From positions 1 to 35,339 of the forward strand of contig JAFAGA010000092.1 in the NCBI GenBank assembly GCA_023423045.1: DNA of 35,339 nucleotides, in the 5' to 3' direction. The translations under genes were made by a program, and so were the position numbers. This DNA is from Bacillota bacterium. GTDB taxonomy: Bacteria; Bacillota; Clostridia; Lachnospirales; Lachnospiraceae. The notes under the pieces are model-generated. The model searched no databases and was not told where the DNA came from. It saw only the letters and a program-made list of their open reading frames with translations. Shown in pieces: positions 1-8,280 of this stretch (position 1 is the stretch's first letter; each line of letters starts with the position of its first letter).

Positions 1-16
1 TTCAGGCAGGGCTTAT

Positions 17-82
17 TAAAGTGCCTCTAATCCATGAACTGCCACTCTTATACAATCTAAAGAACGGTAGATTGGCACTTTA
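17..82. repeat. Inverted repeat downstream of uxaA
   Basis: Nine-base arms TAAAGTGCC (17-25) and GGCACTTTA (74-82) flank a 48-base AT-rich centre. A smaller hairpin, AGTTT-ACGG-AAACT, lies at 109-122 and overlaps the uxaA stop codon. Neither has a good T-run in the leftward direction. The region 1-121 has no convincing gene. Because uxaA loses its family similarity right at this boundary, the repeat could be part of an inserted or rearranged segment, but a loose terminator is equally possible. Confidence 0.35.
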
Positions 83-121
83 GTGGAATTTATTTATCTT
101 TAAGTTACAGTTTACGGAAAC

Positions 122-1498
122 TCAAGCTCCGTCCTCGGCCAGCATACCGGCATCAAAATCAATCCAATTTTTCTTTTTCCCGGCAAGCTGCCTGTTACTG
201 GAAATCTTAACTGTGGGAACCGGAGATGCGAAGGGGGTACCGCGTCCGGTAGTAAACAATACGATATGTGCCCCGCTGGCTGCCAATGCGGTAGACGCAA
301 CCAGGTCATTTCCCGGAGCGCTTAAAAGATTCAATCCCCGGGCGGTTACCGTCTGACCGTAAGAAAGCACTCCTCTCACCGCCGTGCTCCCCGACTTCTG
401 GATACAACCCAGAGATTTATCTTCCAGGGTAGTAATTCCGCCTGCTTTATTTCCCGGGGAGGGATTCTCATAGATTTCCTGGTGGTTTTCTTTATAATAC
501 TGTTTAAAATCGTTGATTAAGTCCACTGTTTTTCCAAACAGCTCCTGATTCTCACAGCGATTCATCAGAAACGTCTCTGCGCCGAACATTTCCGGCACCT
601 CTGTCAGAATACTGGTGCCGCCCTTTCCAATAAGCAGATCGGAGAAGCGGCCCACCAGCGGATTCGCTGTAATTCCGGAGAATCCATCGCTGCCGCCGCA
701 CTTTAAGCCCACCACCAGCTCCGATACGCTGATCGTTTCCCGATGGAAGCCATCTGCACTGGAAATAAGTTCATCCAGAATTTCGGCTCCGACTTCCATT
801 TCATCCTCCACATCCTGGCAGACAAGAAAACGGACCGTCTTTTCATCATAAGCGCCTATATATGGTATTAATACCTCGATACTGCTGTTCTCACAGCCCA
901 GTCCGAGCACCAGCACTCCACCTGCATTGGGATGGCCCGTCAGATCAGCCAGAATGGTTCTTGTGCTCTCCTGATCCTCCCCCATCTGAGAACATCCATA
1001 GGGATGCTGGAAGGCTATCACCCGGGCTGCACCATGTCTCTTATTTGCCTCTCTGGCCATGGCCTCCCCAACGGCATTAACGCATCCAACCGTCGGAATA
1101 ATCCACACCTCATTTCGAATCCCCACTTTGCCGTTTCGGCGCCGATAGCCCAGGAACGTGCTCTCTACTTCCGCCTCCCAAAGCTTATCTGTCCTGGCTT
1201 CCTCCTGCTCTGCCGGTTGATAGGTATACGTCAGAAAATCGTCCAGAGCTGTCTTGACATTATGCGTATGCACCCATTGACCTGCTTTAATATCCTCATC
1301 CGCATTTCCGATACAGGCGCCATACTTGATGACTTCACTGCCTTTCCTGATCCACTCAAGGGCCATTTTATGCCCGGCGGGAATCCGCTCCAGAGTTTTG
1401 ACTTCCACACCATCAGCAAGTACCGTTTCTCCCTTGTCAATTTCCTTCAATGCAACAATCACATTATCGTTTTCATGAATCTTTATATACCTTTTCAT
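122..1498 (-). CDS. uxaA: Altronate dehydratase, apparently C-terminally truncated
   Basis: UxaA dehydrates D-altronate to 2-keto-3-deoxygluconate in the cytoplasm, the third step of galacturonate breakdown. The N-terminal part (about residues 1-95) looks like the small SAF-type domain. The rest is the UxaA catalytic part, with conserved stretches such as GCVNAVGEAMA, QHPYGCSQMGED, GLGCENSS and KCGGSDGFSGITANP. The start was set at 1498 because AGGAGGAGCT precedes it; a longer frame to 1603 would run into uxaB. The protein has 458 residues and stops shortly after WIDFDAG. From memory, family members (about 495 residues) continue for some 35-40 residues ending near AIFKxGVTL, and no other frame downstream carries that tail. 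It follows uxaB by 10 bases, so the two are one operon. Loss of function is possible but not certain. Confidence 0.88.
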   Translation of the reverse strand: MKRYIKIHENDNVIVALKEIDKGETVLADGVEVKTLERIPAGHKMALEWIRKGSEVIKYGACIGNADEDIKAGQWVHTHNVKTALDDFLTYTYQPAEQEEARTDKLWEAEVESTFLGYRRRNGKVGIRNEVWIIPTVGCVNAVGEAMAREANKRHGAARVIAFQHPYGCSQMGEDQESTRTILADLTGHPNAGGVLVLGLGCENSSIEVLIPYIGAYDEKTVRFLVCQDVEDEMEVGAEILDELISSADGFHRETISVSELVVGLKCGGSDGFSGITANPLVGRFSDLLIGKGGTSILTEVPEMFGAETFLMNRCENQELFGKTVDLINDFKQYYKENHQEIYENPSPGNKAGGITTLEDKSLGCIQKSGSTAVRGVLSYGQTVTARGLNLLSAPGNDLVASTALAASGAHIVLFTTGRGTPFASPVPTVKISSNRQLAGKKKNWIDFDAGMLAEDGA

Positions 1499-1508
1499 GG
1501 AGCTCCTC

Positions 1509-2972
1509 CTATACGAAGATTTTTTCGATTGCTGCCCGCATTCCCAGGGTACGAATCTCTGAAATATAGGAGCAAACCGCCTGCTCCATTCCCGGAAGCA
1601 CACTTAAATCCTGGCCCCAGAATTCCTTATGACTAAGAACTGCGCGGGTATATTCTTCCGCATTCTTCACGCTATGATCAGCGAAGAACTCCAGTACCGT
1701 CATGTCATCTTTTATCTCATATTCCTGTCCATCTCTGTGACCGATTAATACATGGTCTCTGATTTCGCCGCCTGTATAGAATACCATCAATGCCGCCAGG
1801 GAGAAGGCCAGATGTGCAGGAAGCGTCTTCTCCCTTTCCAGATATCCCAGAAGGCTGGGCATGCATCTTGCCCTCCACTTGGATACGGAGTTCAGGGAAA
1901 TCGCCAATAAATCATGCTTCACATAGGGATTTTGAAAACGCGCAATGACTGCATTGGCAAAATCAATCAGCTCCTGTGCCGGCAGCGTAAGGGTCGGAAT
2001 GATTTCATCAAAAATAGTTTCCTTCATAAAGCGGTAAATCAATGAATCATTCATCGCTTCCAGAACAATATCATTCCCGCACAGATAGGATGCCAGGACA
2101 AAGGAGGTGTGTGCTCCATTCAAAATACGAACCTTCCGCTGCTTATACGGCTTCTGGTTATCAGTAAAAACAACCGGAAGTCCTGCCTGCGGCAACGGTA
2201 ATTCCCGGCTGATATCCTTCTCACTCTCAATGACCCAGAGCGCAAAGGGCTCTCCCGTCACAAGCATGCGATCCTGATATCCCAGCTCCCGCCAGATTTC
2301 CTCCGCCTCATCCCTTGGATATCCCGTCACAATCCGGTCCACCAGGGTAGAGGTAACCACACATGCACGATTCACCCAATCAAGGAAGCCTTCCTCCAGC
2401 TTCCATAATACAGCAAGCTTTTGTATATATTCCTTCAAAAAAATTCCGTTATCATCAATCAGTTCCACCGGGAGTATGATAAGGCCTTTGTCCTCTGCTC
2501 CCTGAAAATATTGATACCTCTCATACAGGAACTTTGTCAGCTTGCCCGGATAGGTTCTGGGTGGTGTGAATTCCAGCCGATCCGTATCGTCATAGACAAT
2601 TCCGGCTTCTGTTGTATTGGATACAACAAAACGCAGTGTTTCTGATTTCGCATATGATGCATATTTCTCATATTCCTTGTAGGCATCCACTGCATCACAG
2701 ACACTGGTAACAATACGGTTGCTTCTTTTTGGCTCTCCGTCCACGATACCTCGCAGCTGAACCGTGTACCGGCAGTCCTGCTCCTTGATATAATCTAAAT
2801 TGCCGGCTTCAATGGGTTTCACCAACACAATATCCCCGTCAAATTCGCTCCGTTCGTTTGCGATATCTATCATATAATCCACAAATGCACGAAGAAAATT
2901 ACCTTCTCCAAACTGCAGTACCTTAACCGGGCGTTCCTTTTTTTCAGTCATCTTTTTATTTAAAAGTTCCAT
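1509..2972 (-). CDS. uxaB: Tagaturonate reductase (altronate oxidoreductase)
   Basis: UxaB reduces D-tagaturonate to D-altronate with NADH. The 487-residue protein belongs to the mannitol dehydrogenase / polyol long-chain dehydrogenase family. It shows the N-terminal nucleotide-binding stretch QFGEGNFLRAFVDYMID (about residues 20-36), the NGAHTSF motif in the middle, and SKWRAR-MPSLLGY in the C-terminal half, all typical of UxaB. An AAAGGGG ribosome binding site precedes the ATG at 2972; an internal ATG at residue 8 is a weaker alternative. It is the first gene of the leftward uxaBA unit and diverges from the LacI-type regulator. No good sigma-70 promoter was found for it, but a LacI-like palindrome at 3022-3041 lies about 50 bases upstream and probably mediates repression. 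Confidence 0.92.
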   Translation of the reverse strand: MELLNKKMTEKKERPVKVLQFGEGNFLRAFVDYMIDIANERSEFDGDIVLVKPIEAGNLDYIKEQDCRYTVQLRGIVDGEPKRSNRIVTSVCDAVDAYKEYEKYASYAKSETLRFVVSNTTEAGIVYDDTDRLEFTPPRTYPGKLTKFLYERYQYFQGAEDKGLIILPVELIDDNGIFLKEYIQKLAVLWKLEEGFLDWVNRACVVTSTLVDRIVTGYPRDEAEEIWRELGYQDRMLVTGEPFALWVIESEKDISRELPLPQAGLPVVFTDNQKPYKQRKVRILNGAHTSFVLASYLCGNDIVLEAMNDSLIYRFMKETIFDEIIPTLTLPAQELIDFANAVIARFQNPYVKHDLLAISLNSVSKWRARCMPSLLGYLEREKTLPAHLAFSLAALMVFYTGGEIRDHVLIGHRDGQEYEIKDDMTVLEFFADHSVKNAEEYTRAVLSHKEFWGQDLSVLPGMEQAVCSYISEIRTLGMRAAIEKIFV

Positions 2973-3021
2973 ATCATCTGTTTCCCCTTTCTCTATTGTT
3001 TTTGTATTTATTTTTCTATCA

Positions 3022-3041
3022 AAATGTAATCGCTTACATTT
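3022..3041. promoter_or_regulatory. LacI-family operator O1 in the uxaB leader
   Basis: AAATGTAA and TTACATTT form perfect 8-base arms around a central TCGC. An inverted repeat with a central CG is the typical form of LacI/GalR-family operators. It sits between the divergent uxaB and lacI-type genes, closer to uxaB. The likely ligand-responsive regulator is the adjacent gene at 3175. Confidence 0.7.
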
Positions 3042-3082
3042 ACTATTTTTACATTATTTCTAGGCAATAGTCAATATGTATC

Positions 3083-3111
3083 TTGCATCATTTTCTAAAA
3101 TAGGGTATAAT
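3083..3111 (+). promoter_or_regulatory. Sigma-70-type promoter of regulator-uxaC
   Basis: A -35 TTGCAT (3083-3088) and a perfect -10 TATAAT (3106-3111) are separated by 17 bases. Transcription should start near 3118, immediately before the second operator at 3125-3138. Confidence 0.75.
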
Positions 3112-3124
3112 AACTTCACAAAAT

Positions 3125-3138
3125 TGTAACCGCTTTCA
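3125..3138. promoter_or_regulatory. LacI-family operator O2 at the regulator start site
   Basis: TGTAACCGCTTTCA read on the opposite strand is TGAAAGCGGTTACA, close to the TGTAAGCGATTACA form of O1 and also centred on CG. It lies directly downstream of the TATAAT at 3106-3111, where a bound repressor would block transcription. This suggests autoregulation, and possibly looping between O1 and O2 (centres about 100 bases apart). Confidence 0.6.
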
Positions 3139-3174
3139 TTCCATTGTTCACAGTTTCACAGGGGGATCAAAATT

Positions 3175-4191
3175 ATGGCAATGACAATTTATGATATTTC
3201 CAAAAAAGCCGGTGTTTCCACTGCTACCGTATCAAGGGTATTAAATGGAGGCGGCAATGTCCGGCCATCCACAAGAGAAAAAGTAATGAATATCATCGAG
3301 GAGTACGGCTATGCTCCCAACGCTTTTGCAAGAGGTATGGGGCTTCACTCCTTAAAAACGATTGGCATTCTCTGCGCCGATTCCTCAGATCTGTTCCTGG
3401 CAAAGGCAGTCTACTATCTGGAACAGGAATTGCAGGCAAACGGCTATGAATCCCTGCTTTGCTGTACCGGCTATAATCTGGATATCCGGAAAACCTATGT
3501 TAACCTGATTCTTTCCAAAAAAATTGACGGGCTGATTCTGGTGGGTTCCAATTTTATCGATACCGCTGAAGAAGAAAATCAGTACATCAAGGATGCCTCT
3601 TCCCAGCTTCCTGTCATGATTCTCAACGCCGCTTTTGACCATTCCAATGTGTATAGCATCCTATGCGATGATTTCGGAACCATGTCGGAGGTGACCTCCA
3701 ACATATTAGATGCAGGAATAAAAGACATTCTTTACCTGTACAATTCCAATTCCTACAGCGGAATTAAGAAATTGAACGGCTTTCAGGCTGCCATGGAAGC
3801 TCATCATGTACAAGATTATAGGAAGCTGATCCACTTTTACAGTGGAAAGAATGAGGATTTTAATGAAATTGCAAACTTTGTGGAAGCCCTCGCAAAAGCC
3901 TCCCCTTCCTTCCGCACAATCATCGCTTCCGACGACAACCTTGCCATTGGCTGCATCAAATATGCCCAGCGGACAGGCCTTCTGATTCCGGAAGACTTAT
4001 CGGTGATTGGCTACAACAATTCCATGCTTACCGGCTGCTGTACACCGGAACTGACCTCGGTGGACAATCGCCTGGAGATGCAGACCCATCAGCTGGTTCA
4101 GACGTTGCTTGGGGTATTATCCGGAGAGGAAATGCCTAAAAAGACTGTTTTTTCAGGCAAATTAATAAAAAGAGGCACTACCTCTTTTTAA
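3175..4191 (+). CDS. LacI-family regulator of uronate genes
   Basis: A 338-residue LacI/GalR-type repressor. Residues 4-50 are the helix-turn-helix and hinge (TIYDISKKAGVSTATVSRVLN, then PNAFARG-L). The rest is a periplasmic-binding-protein-like sugar domain (TIGILCAD, DGLILVGSN, IIASDDNLAIGCIKYA, LSVIGYNNS). The ATG at 3175 follows an AGGGGG site. It is divergent from uxaBA and only 17 bases upstream of uxaC, with two LacI-type palindromes in the shared control region. It therefore probably represses the galacturonate genes until a pathway intermediate appears. The actual inducer cannot be read from the sequence. Its role is like that of ExuR in Bacillus, but I do not assign that name. Confidence 0.88.
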   Translation: MAMTIYDISKKAGVSTATVSRVLNGGGNVRPSTREKVMNIIEEYGYAPNAFARGMGLHSLKTIGILCADSSDLFLAKAVYYLEQELQANGYESLLCCTGYNLDIRKTYVNLILSKKIDGLILVGSNFIDTAEEENQYIKDASSQLPVMILNAAFDHSNVYSILCDDFGTMSEVTSNILDAGIKDILYLYNSNSYSGIKKLNGFQAAMEAHHVQDYRKLIHFYSGKNEDFNEIANFVEALAKASPSFRTIIASDDNLAIGCIKYAQRTGLLIPEDLSVIGYNNSMLTGCCTPELTSVDNRLEMQTHQLVQTLLGVLSGEEMPKKTVFSGKLIKRGTTSF

Positions 4192-4208
4192 TTCAAGGAG
4201 AAAATGAA

Positions 4209-5618
4209 ATGAAGAATTTTATGGATGAAAGCTTTCTGCTTTCAACGGAAACTGCAACCAGATTATATTTTAATTATGCAATAGATATGCCGATTATCGA
4301 TTACCACTGCCACATCAACCCTCAGGAAATCTATGAGGACCGCCGCTTTGAAAATATCACTCAGGTTTGGTTAGGCGGCGATCATTACAAATGGCGTTTC
4401 ATGCGTTCCTGTGGTGTTGATGAAGCTTATATCACCGGTGATGCTTCCGATAAAGATAAATTTATCCAATGGGCAAAATGTCTGGAAAGAGCCATCGGAA
4501 ACCCCCTTTATCATTGGAGTCATCTGGAACTGCGCAAATACTTCGGATATCACGGTATTCTAAATGAAAAAAACGCAGAGGAAGTATGGAATCTCTGCAA
4601 CAAAAGGCTTGCCGAGCCTTCCATGACAGTCCGCGGCATCATCCGGCAGTCTAATGTTGCTCTCATCTGTACTACGGATGATCCCATTGATTCACTGATC
4701 TGGCACAAAAAAATTGCGGAAGATGACAGCTTCCATGTTCAGGTTCTTCCTGCATGGCGGCCGGATAAGGCGATGAATATCGAGAAGCCGGCTTACCTGG
4801 ATTATCTGGCTTCCTTATCTGCTGCCTCTGGTATCACCATCACTACCTTTGCCGGTTTATGTAAGGCTCTTTCCCTCCGTATGGACTTCTTCGCTTCTGC
4901 AGGCTGCAAGGTATCCGATCATGGTCTGGAGTACGTCATGTATGCTCCTGCATCGGAGAATGAAATCGAAGAAATCTTCGCAAAGCGGTTTTTGGGCAAC
5001 GCCGTAACCCGAGCCGAAGAATTGAAATTCAAAACTGCATTTATGCTGTTCATGGGTTCAGAATATTCAAAGCGCGACTGGGTTATGCAGCTTCATTATG
5101 GTTGTAAACGCGACAACAACACCCTGATGTTTCACAAACTGGGTCCGGACACCGGATATGACTGTATTAGCAATTATGCCCCCTCCGCCGAAATGGCAGA
5201 CTACCTGAACGCCTTAGTCACTGCAGATGCGCTCCCCAAAACCATCCTTTACAGCCTGAATCCCAATGATAATCAGGTCATCGGAACCATCCTTGGATGC
5301 TTTCAGGATTCCTCTGCCGCCGCAAAAATTCAGCAGGGCTCTGCCTGGTGGTTCAATGATCATAAGACCGGTATGCAGGATCAGATGATTTCACTTGCAA
5401 ACATCGGAAATCTCTCCGGGTTTGTGGGAATGCTGACCGATTCCAGAAGCTTCTTATCCTATACGCGGCATGAATACTTCCGCCGAATTCTCTGCAATCT
5501 GATTGGTACCTGGGTGGAAAACGGAGAATATCCTGCAGATTATGAAGCCCTTGAGAAAATCATAAAGGATATCTGCCACAATAATGCAGTAAACCATTTC
5601 GGATTTTCACTGAATTAA
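4209..5618 (+). CDS. uxaC: Glucuronate/galacturonate isomerase
   Basis: UxaC converts D-galacturonate to D-tagaturonate (and D-glucuronate to D-fructuronate), the entry step of the pathway completed by UxaB and UxaA. The 469-residue length is normal for the family. Diagnostic features are DYHCHINPQEIYEDRRF near residues 31-47, with the metal-type HxH at 33-35, followed by the VALICTTDDPIDS stretch around residue 150 and FMGSEYSKRDWVMQLHYG-RDNN in the C-terminal half. AAGGAG precedes the ATG; an ATG five bases earlier would stop after two codons. It lies 17 bases after the regulator and is cotranscribed with it. A likely terminator follows at 5641. No uxuA/uxuB, KDG kinase or KDPG aldolase is in the window. 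Confidence 0.95.
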   Translation: MKNFMDESFLLSTETATRLYFNYAIDMPIIDYHCHINPQEIYEDRRFENITQVWLGGDHYKWRFMRSCGVDEAYITGDASDKDKFIQWAKCLERAIGNPLYHWSHLELRKYFGYHGILNEKNAEEVWNLCNKRLAEPSMTVRGIIRQSNVALICTTDDPIDSLIWHKKIAEDDSFHVQVLPAWRPDKAMNIEKPAYLDYLASLSAASGITITTFAGLCKALSLRMDFFASAGCKVSDHGLEYVMYAPASENEIEEIFAKRFLGNAVTRAEELKFKTAFMLFMGSEYSKRDWVMQLHYGCKRDNNTLMFHKLGPDTGYDCISNYAPSAEMADYLNALVTADALPKTILYSLNPNDNQVIGTILGCFQDSSAAAKIQQGSAWWFNDHKTGMQDQMISLANIGNLSGFVGMLTDSRSFLSYTRHEYFRRILCNLIGTWVENGEYPADYEALEKIIKDICHNNAVNHFGFSLN

Positions 5619-5640
5619 CCCAAAACTTTTAAAGCCTCGG

Positions 5641-5685
5641 AAGCCTTTGATTTTACAAGACTTACAAGGCTTTTTTCTTTTTCTG
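5641..5685 (+). terminator. Terminator after uxaC
   Basis: The arms AAGCCTTTG (5641-5649) and CAAGGCTT (5665-5672) pair with one bulge and run into TTTTTTCTTTTTCT. The element lies 22 bases after the uxaC stop and may also end leftward transcription from 6248. Confidence 0.55.
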
Positions 5686-5744
5686 TCGAAGACGGATTAT
5701 ATCTTTGCAGGGTTTTGCAATCAATATTCTTTCCAATGCCCATT

Positions 5745-6248
5745 CTATTTTTTGCCATTTCCTCCATACCCCATCTGCTGTTCCCGGCCGCCCCCTTCGC
5801 CCCGGACTTCCAGGACCTTTTCACATAACCTGCCGAATTCCCTGACAAATCTTTCATCGTCCGCAGCGGTACGCTTTTTGGCATGGCCGCCGACCCTCTC
5901 TCCTGCCCTGCGGCACTTTTTGGCGATATCCCGCTCCATCAGCAATACTTCAATATTGCCGTCCGTATAGAGCTTCCCTCCGGGGTGAATGGCATAAGCT
6001 CCCTTTCCCAGAGCCATTGCCGCAACCCCGTAATCCTGGGTAACCACAATATCACCCCGGGACGTCCGGTTGATCAGGGCAAAATCCACTGCATCCGGCG
6101 CCTTGCTTACCAGCACGATTTCACTGTAATCCGAGGTCAGAATATGACTGGTATCAATTAGCATCGTTACCGGAATCCCGTATTGTTTTGCAATTTTTTC
6201 AATCAGATTTTTTACCGGACAAGCGTCCGCATCCACCAATATTTTCAT
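5745..6248 (-). CDS. UPF0178 / YaiI-YqxD family protein
   Basis: Residues 1-140 fit the YaiI/YqxD (DUF188, NYN/PIN-like) family: MKILVDADACPVK at the start, then IVLVSKAPDAVDFALINR, GDIVVTQDYGVAAMAL and HPGGKLYT. The conserved acidic residues resemble those of PIN-type nucleases, but no activity is established that I know of. GAAAGGAATATGGGGAT precedes the ATG. The 167-residue protein ends in a Gly/Glu-rich tail (about residues 148-167) that is not conserved in the family as I know it. It runs convergent to uxaC and downstream of thpR with a 50-base gap, so it may be cotranscribed with thpR. Confidence 0.88.
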   Translation of the reverse strand: MKILVDADACPVKNLIEKIAKQYGIPVTMLIDTSHILTSDYSEIVLVSKAPDAVDFALINRTSRGDIVVTQDYGVAAMALGKGAYAIHPGGKLYTDGNIEVLLMERDIAKKCRRAGERVGGHAKKRTAADDERFVREFGRLCEKVLEVRGEGGGREQQMGYGGNGKK

Positions 6249-6298
6249 TTTCTATCCCCATATTCCTTTCTGCGGAAAACTAATTTACCGTCCCCTTT

Positions 6299-6856
6299 TC
6301 ATCGGCTTCCCTCACCAAGCTCTATCCGAAAGATCTCCGTATAAGTCAATTTTCCCTGGACACGTTCCGATTTCATCAGGCTCACTCCGGTTACCCTCAT
6401 ATCCACCAGCTTGATTTCCGCCTCCAAGGTGCGGTAATCCGTATCCTTGCCCAGCCTCACCCGGCGCCCCAACGTTAGATGGGGCCTGTACTCCCGATCA
6501 TCCAGATCAAAATAACCGGCTTCCTTCAACTCCATCACCAGTGCCCGCTGCAGCCTCCACAGGACCGGTTCCTCCTTGACACCAACCCAGCAGATGTCCC
6601 CGTCGGGACGCTTGAACCGTCCGAATCCCCGGAACGTTAAAGAAAAACTCTCTGCCGCTGATTTTTCCACCGCAGCATGCATGGCCCGTTTAACCTCCTC
6701 CACCCTGCCGGTCTCGCCGATAAAGTTCACCGTAAGATGAAGATTCTCCTTTTCAGTAAAGCTTCCTGATGCTGCAAGCTCCTTCAGCCTTTCAACCTTA
6801 TGGTGCATGCTTTCCTTGATATCCTTCTCCAATAAAATAGCTGTGAATAATCTCAT
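6299..6856 (-). CDS. thpR: RNA 2',3'-cyclic phosphodiesterase (2H family)
   Basis: A 185-residue 2H phosphoesterase (LigT/ThpR), a cytoplasmic enzyme that opens 2',3'-cyclic phosphate ends of RNA. Both signature motifs are present: HLTV (residues 40-43) and HLTL (126-129). Between them come LTFRGFGRFKRPDGDICWVGV and YRPHLTLGRRV, typical of the family. The start at 6856 was chosen because GGGAGGT lies just upstream; the frame extends 20 codons further without a good site. It diverges from the metallo-beta-lactamase gene at 7108 across a 250-base intergenic region. No role in the neighbouring pathways is apparent. Confidence 0.9.
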   Translation of the reverse strand: MRLFTAILLEKDIKESMHHKVERLKELAASGSFTEKENLHLTVNFIGETGRVEEVKRAMHAAVEKSAAESFSLTFRGFGRFKRPDGDICWVGVKEEPVLWRLQRALVMELKEAGYFDLDDREYRPHLTLGRRVRLGKDTDYRTLEAEIKLVDMRVTGVSLMKSERVQGKLTYTEIFRIELGEGSR

Positions 6857-7056
6857 ACTTACCTCCCTGCTTCCTTTTTGTGTCTCATATTTATGGAAAA
6901 CCCTCTTTCGAATCACATCATTTCTGCCGATTTATATACAGGGCCGCTTTCGTTTCATCTTTGGCCTCTCATACTTAAATTATATCCCTTTTTCTACTTT
7001 TGGAAAGCATATAAAATATATTTCACTGTATATAGTAATATAGTAAGATATAAGCA

Positions 7057-7085
7057 TTGTAAAACCTCCGCTTCCCCGCTATAAT
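7057..7085 (+). promoter_or_regulatory. Promoter for the 7108-8811 gene group
   Basis: TTGTAA (7057-7062) and a perfect TATAAT (7080-7085) are spaced by 17 bases. The predicted start near 7092 coincides with the TAAGGAG ribosome binding site, so the leader would be only about 16 bases long. The rest of 6857-7056 shows no clear element. Confidence 0.7.
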
Positions 7086-7107
7086 ATCCCTAAGGAGATT
7101 AACAAAT

Positions 7108-8025
7108 ATGAGAAGAAAAACGAAGCAGATTGCAGGCCGTATCACCGGTTTAATTCTTCTGGCCGTGCTCTCTATATTAATCAATCAATACATAGCGATG
7201 TCCGATAAGGAAGCCTCCAAGAATGCTCCGGCACCAGACGGCATTATGGAGGTGCATTTTATTGATGTCGGGCAGGGGGATGCCATCTTCGTAGAAACAG
7301 GCAGTTTCACCATGCTAATCGATGCCGGTGAGAACAATAAAGGTACACTGGTCAGGGATTATCTTACGGGACAGCAGGTTGACAAGCTTGATTATGTCAT
7401 CGGAACCCACCCGCACAGCGATCACATCGGAGGTCTGGATACCATTCTGGATTCCTTCGAGGTTGGGAAGGTCTTTTTACCTGACGTGACCCATAACACT
7501 GATACTTTCGAGGACGTATTGGATGCCCTGGAGAGACATCAGCTTAGGATCACACGTCCGCAAGTCGGAGACCGCTACCCTTTTGGAGATGCAAGCTTTA
7601 CTATTCTGGCCCCGAACTCATCCGATTACGAGGATTTGAATAATTATAGCATCTGCATCAAGCTTTCCTACGGCAATACTTCCTTTCTTCTGACCGGAGA
7701 TGCCGAGAAGATTTCCGAGGATGAGATGGTCAAGAGCGGTCTTGATCTCTCCGCAGATGTCTTAAAGCTCGGGCATCACGGCTCCGCCTACAACAACACT
7801 GAGAAGTTCATTAATGCAGTGGATCCGTCTTTTGCCGTTATCAGCGCCGGCAAGGACAATAAATACGGGCATCCTCATGCCGAAACCATGCAAACCATGC
7901 TGGAACATAATATCAGGGTGTACCGGACCGATGAACAAGGCAGTATTGTATTTACGACAGATGGCCAGACCGTATCAGTGAACAAGCAGAGTTACACCAT
8001 CACACAGCAAGATATAACAAAATAA
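7108..8025 (+). CDS. Membrane-anchored ComEC-like metallo-beta-lactamase-fold protein
   Basis: A 305-residue protein with one N-terminal hydrophobic segment (about residues 11-30) preceded by basic residues, so the enzyme domain is probably outside the membrane as an anchored or secreted form. The metallo-beta-lactamase domain starts with MEVHFIDVGQGDAIFVE (47-63) and has the metal motif HPHSDH (101-106), then LLTGDAE and LKLGHHGS further on. This matches the stand-alone relatives of the ComEC/Rec2 C-terminal domain, which are suspected DNA nucleases or phosphodiesterases. No ComEC channel domain is present, so it is not the competence channel itself. The start follows TAAGGAG. The DUF3006 gene follows after 18 bases. 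Confidence 0.87.
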   Translation: MRRKTKQIAGRITGLILLAVLSILINQYIAMSDKEASKNAPAPDGIMEVHFIDVGQGDAIFVETGSFTMLIDAGENNKGTLVRDYLTGQQVDKLDYVIGTHPHSDHIGGLDTILDSFEVGKVFLPDVTHNTDTFEDVLDALERHQLRITRPQVGDRYPFGDASFTILAPNSSDYEDLNNYSICIKLSYGNTSFLLTGDAEKISEDEMVKSGLDLSADVLKLGHHGSAYNNTEKFINAVDPSFAVISAGKDNKYGHPHAETMQTMLEHNIRVYRTDEQGSIVFTTDGQTVSVNKQSYTITQQDITK

Positions 8026-8043
8026 TGTAAGGGGGGTTTTCTT

Positions 8044-8262
8044 ATGCAGAAGTTTATCATCGACCGTTTTGAAGGCAGCTACGCCGTATGCGAGATGGCA
8101 GATAAATCCTTTGTCTCAATTCCCAAGTATAAGCTTCCCTTAGACAGCCGGGAAGGGGATTGTCTGGTGCAGGACGCAGACGGAATGTATCAAAAGGACA
8201 CCGAAACCATGACAGCAAAAGAGAAACGAATTCGTGAAAAAATGAACCGGCTTTTTGAATAA
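8044..8262 (+). CDS. DUF3006 family protein
   Basis: A 72-residue protein beginning MQKFIIDRFEGSYAVCE, typical of DUF3006: short acidic proteins with a small beta-rich fold and a basic C-terminal helix (TMTAKEKRIREKMNRLFE). Members are often encoded beside ComEC-like metallo-beta-lactamase proteins, as here, where it follows that gene by 18 bases. Its biochemical role is unknown. AAGGGGGG precedes the start. It is 18 bases ahead of the next gene, so the three genes form one transcription unit. Confidence 0.8.
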   Translation: MQKFIIDRFEGSYAVCEMADKSFVSIPKYKLPLDSREGDCLVQDADGMYQKDTETMTAKEKRIREKMNRLFE

Positions 8263-8280
8263 ACCGGCAAGGAGAAATGT

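Noticed and set aside
932..1636. 234-codon open frame on the plus strand opposite uxaA
   Set aside because: It is fully antisense to a well-supported gene, has no family similarity I can see and no ribosome binding site.
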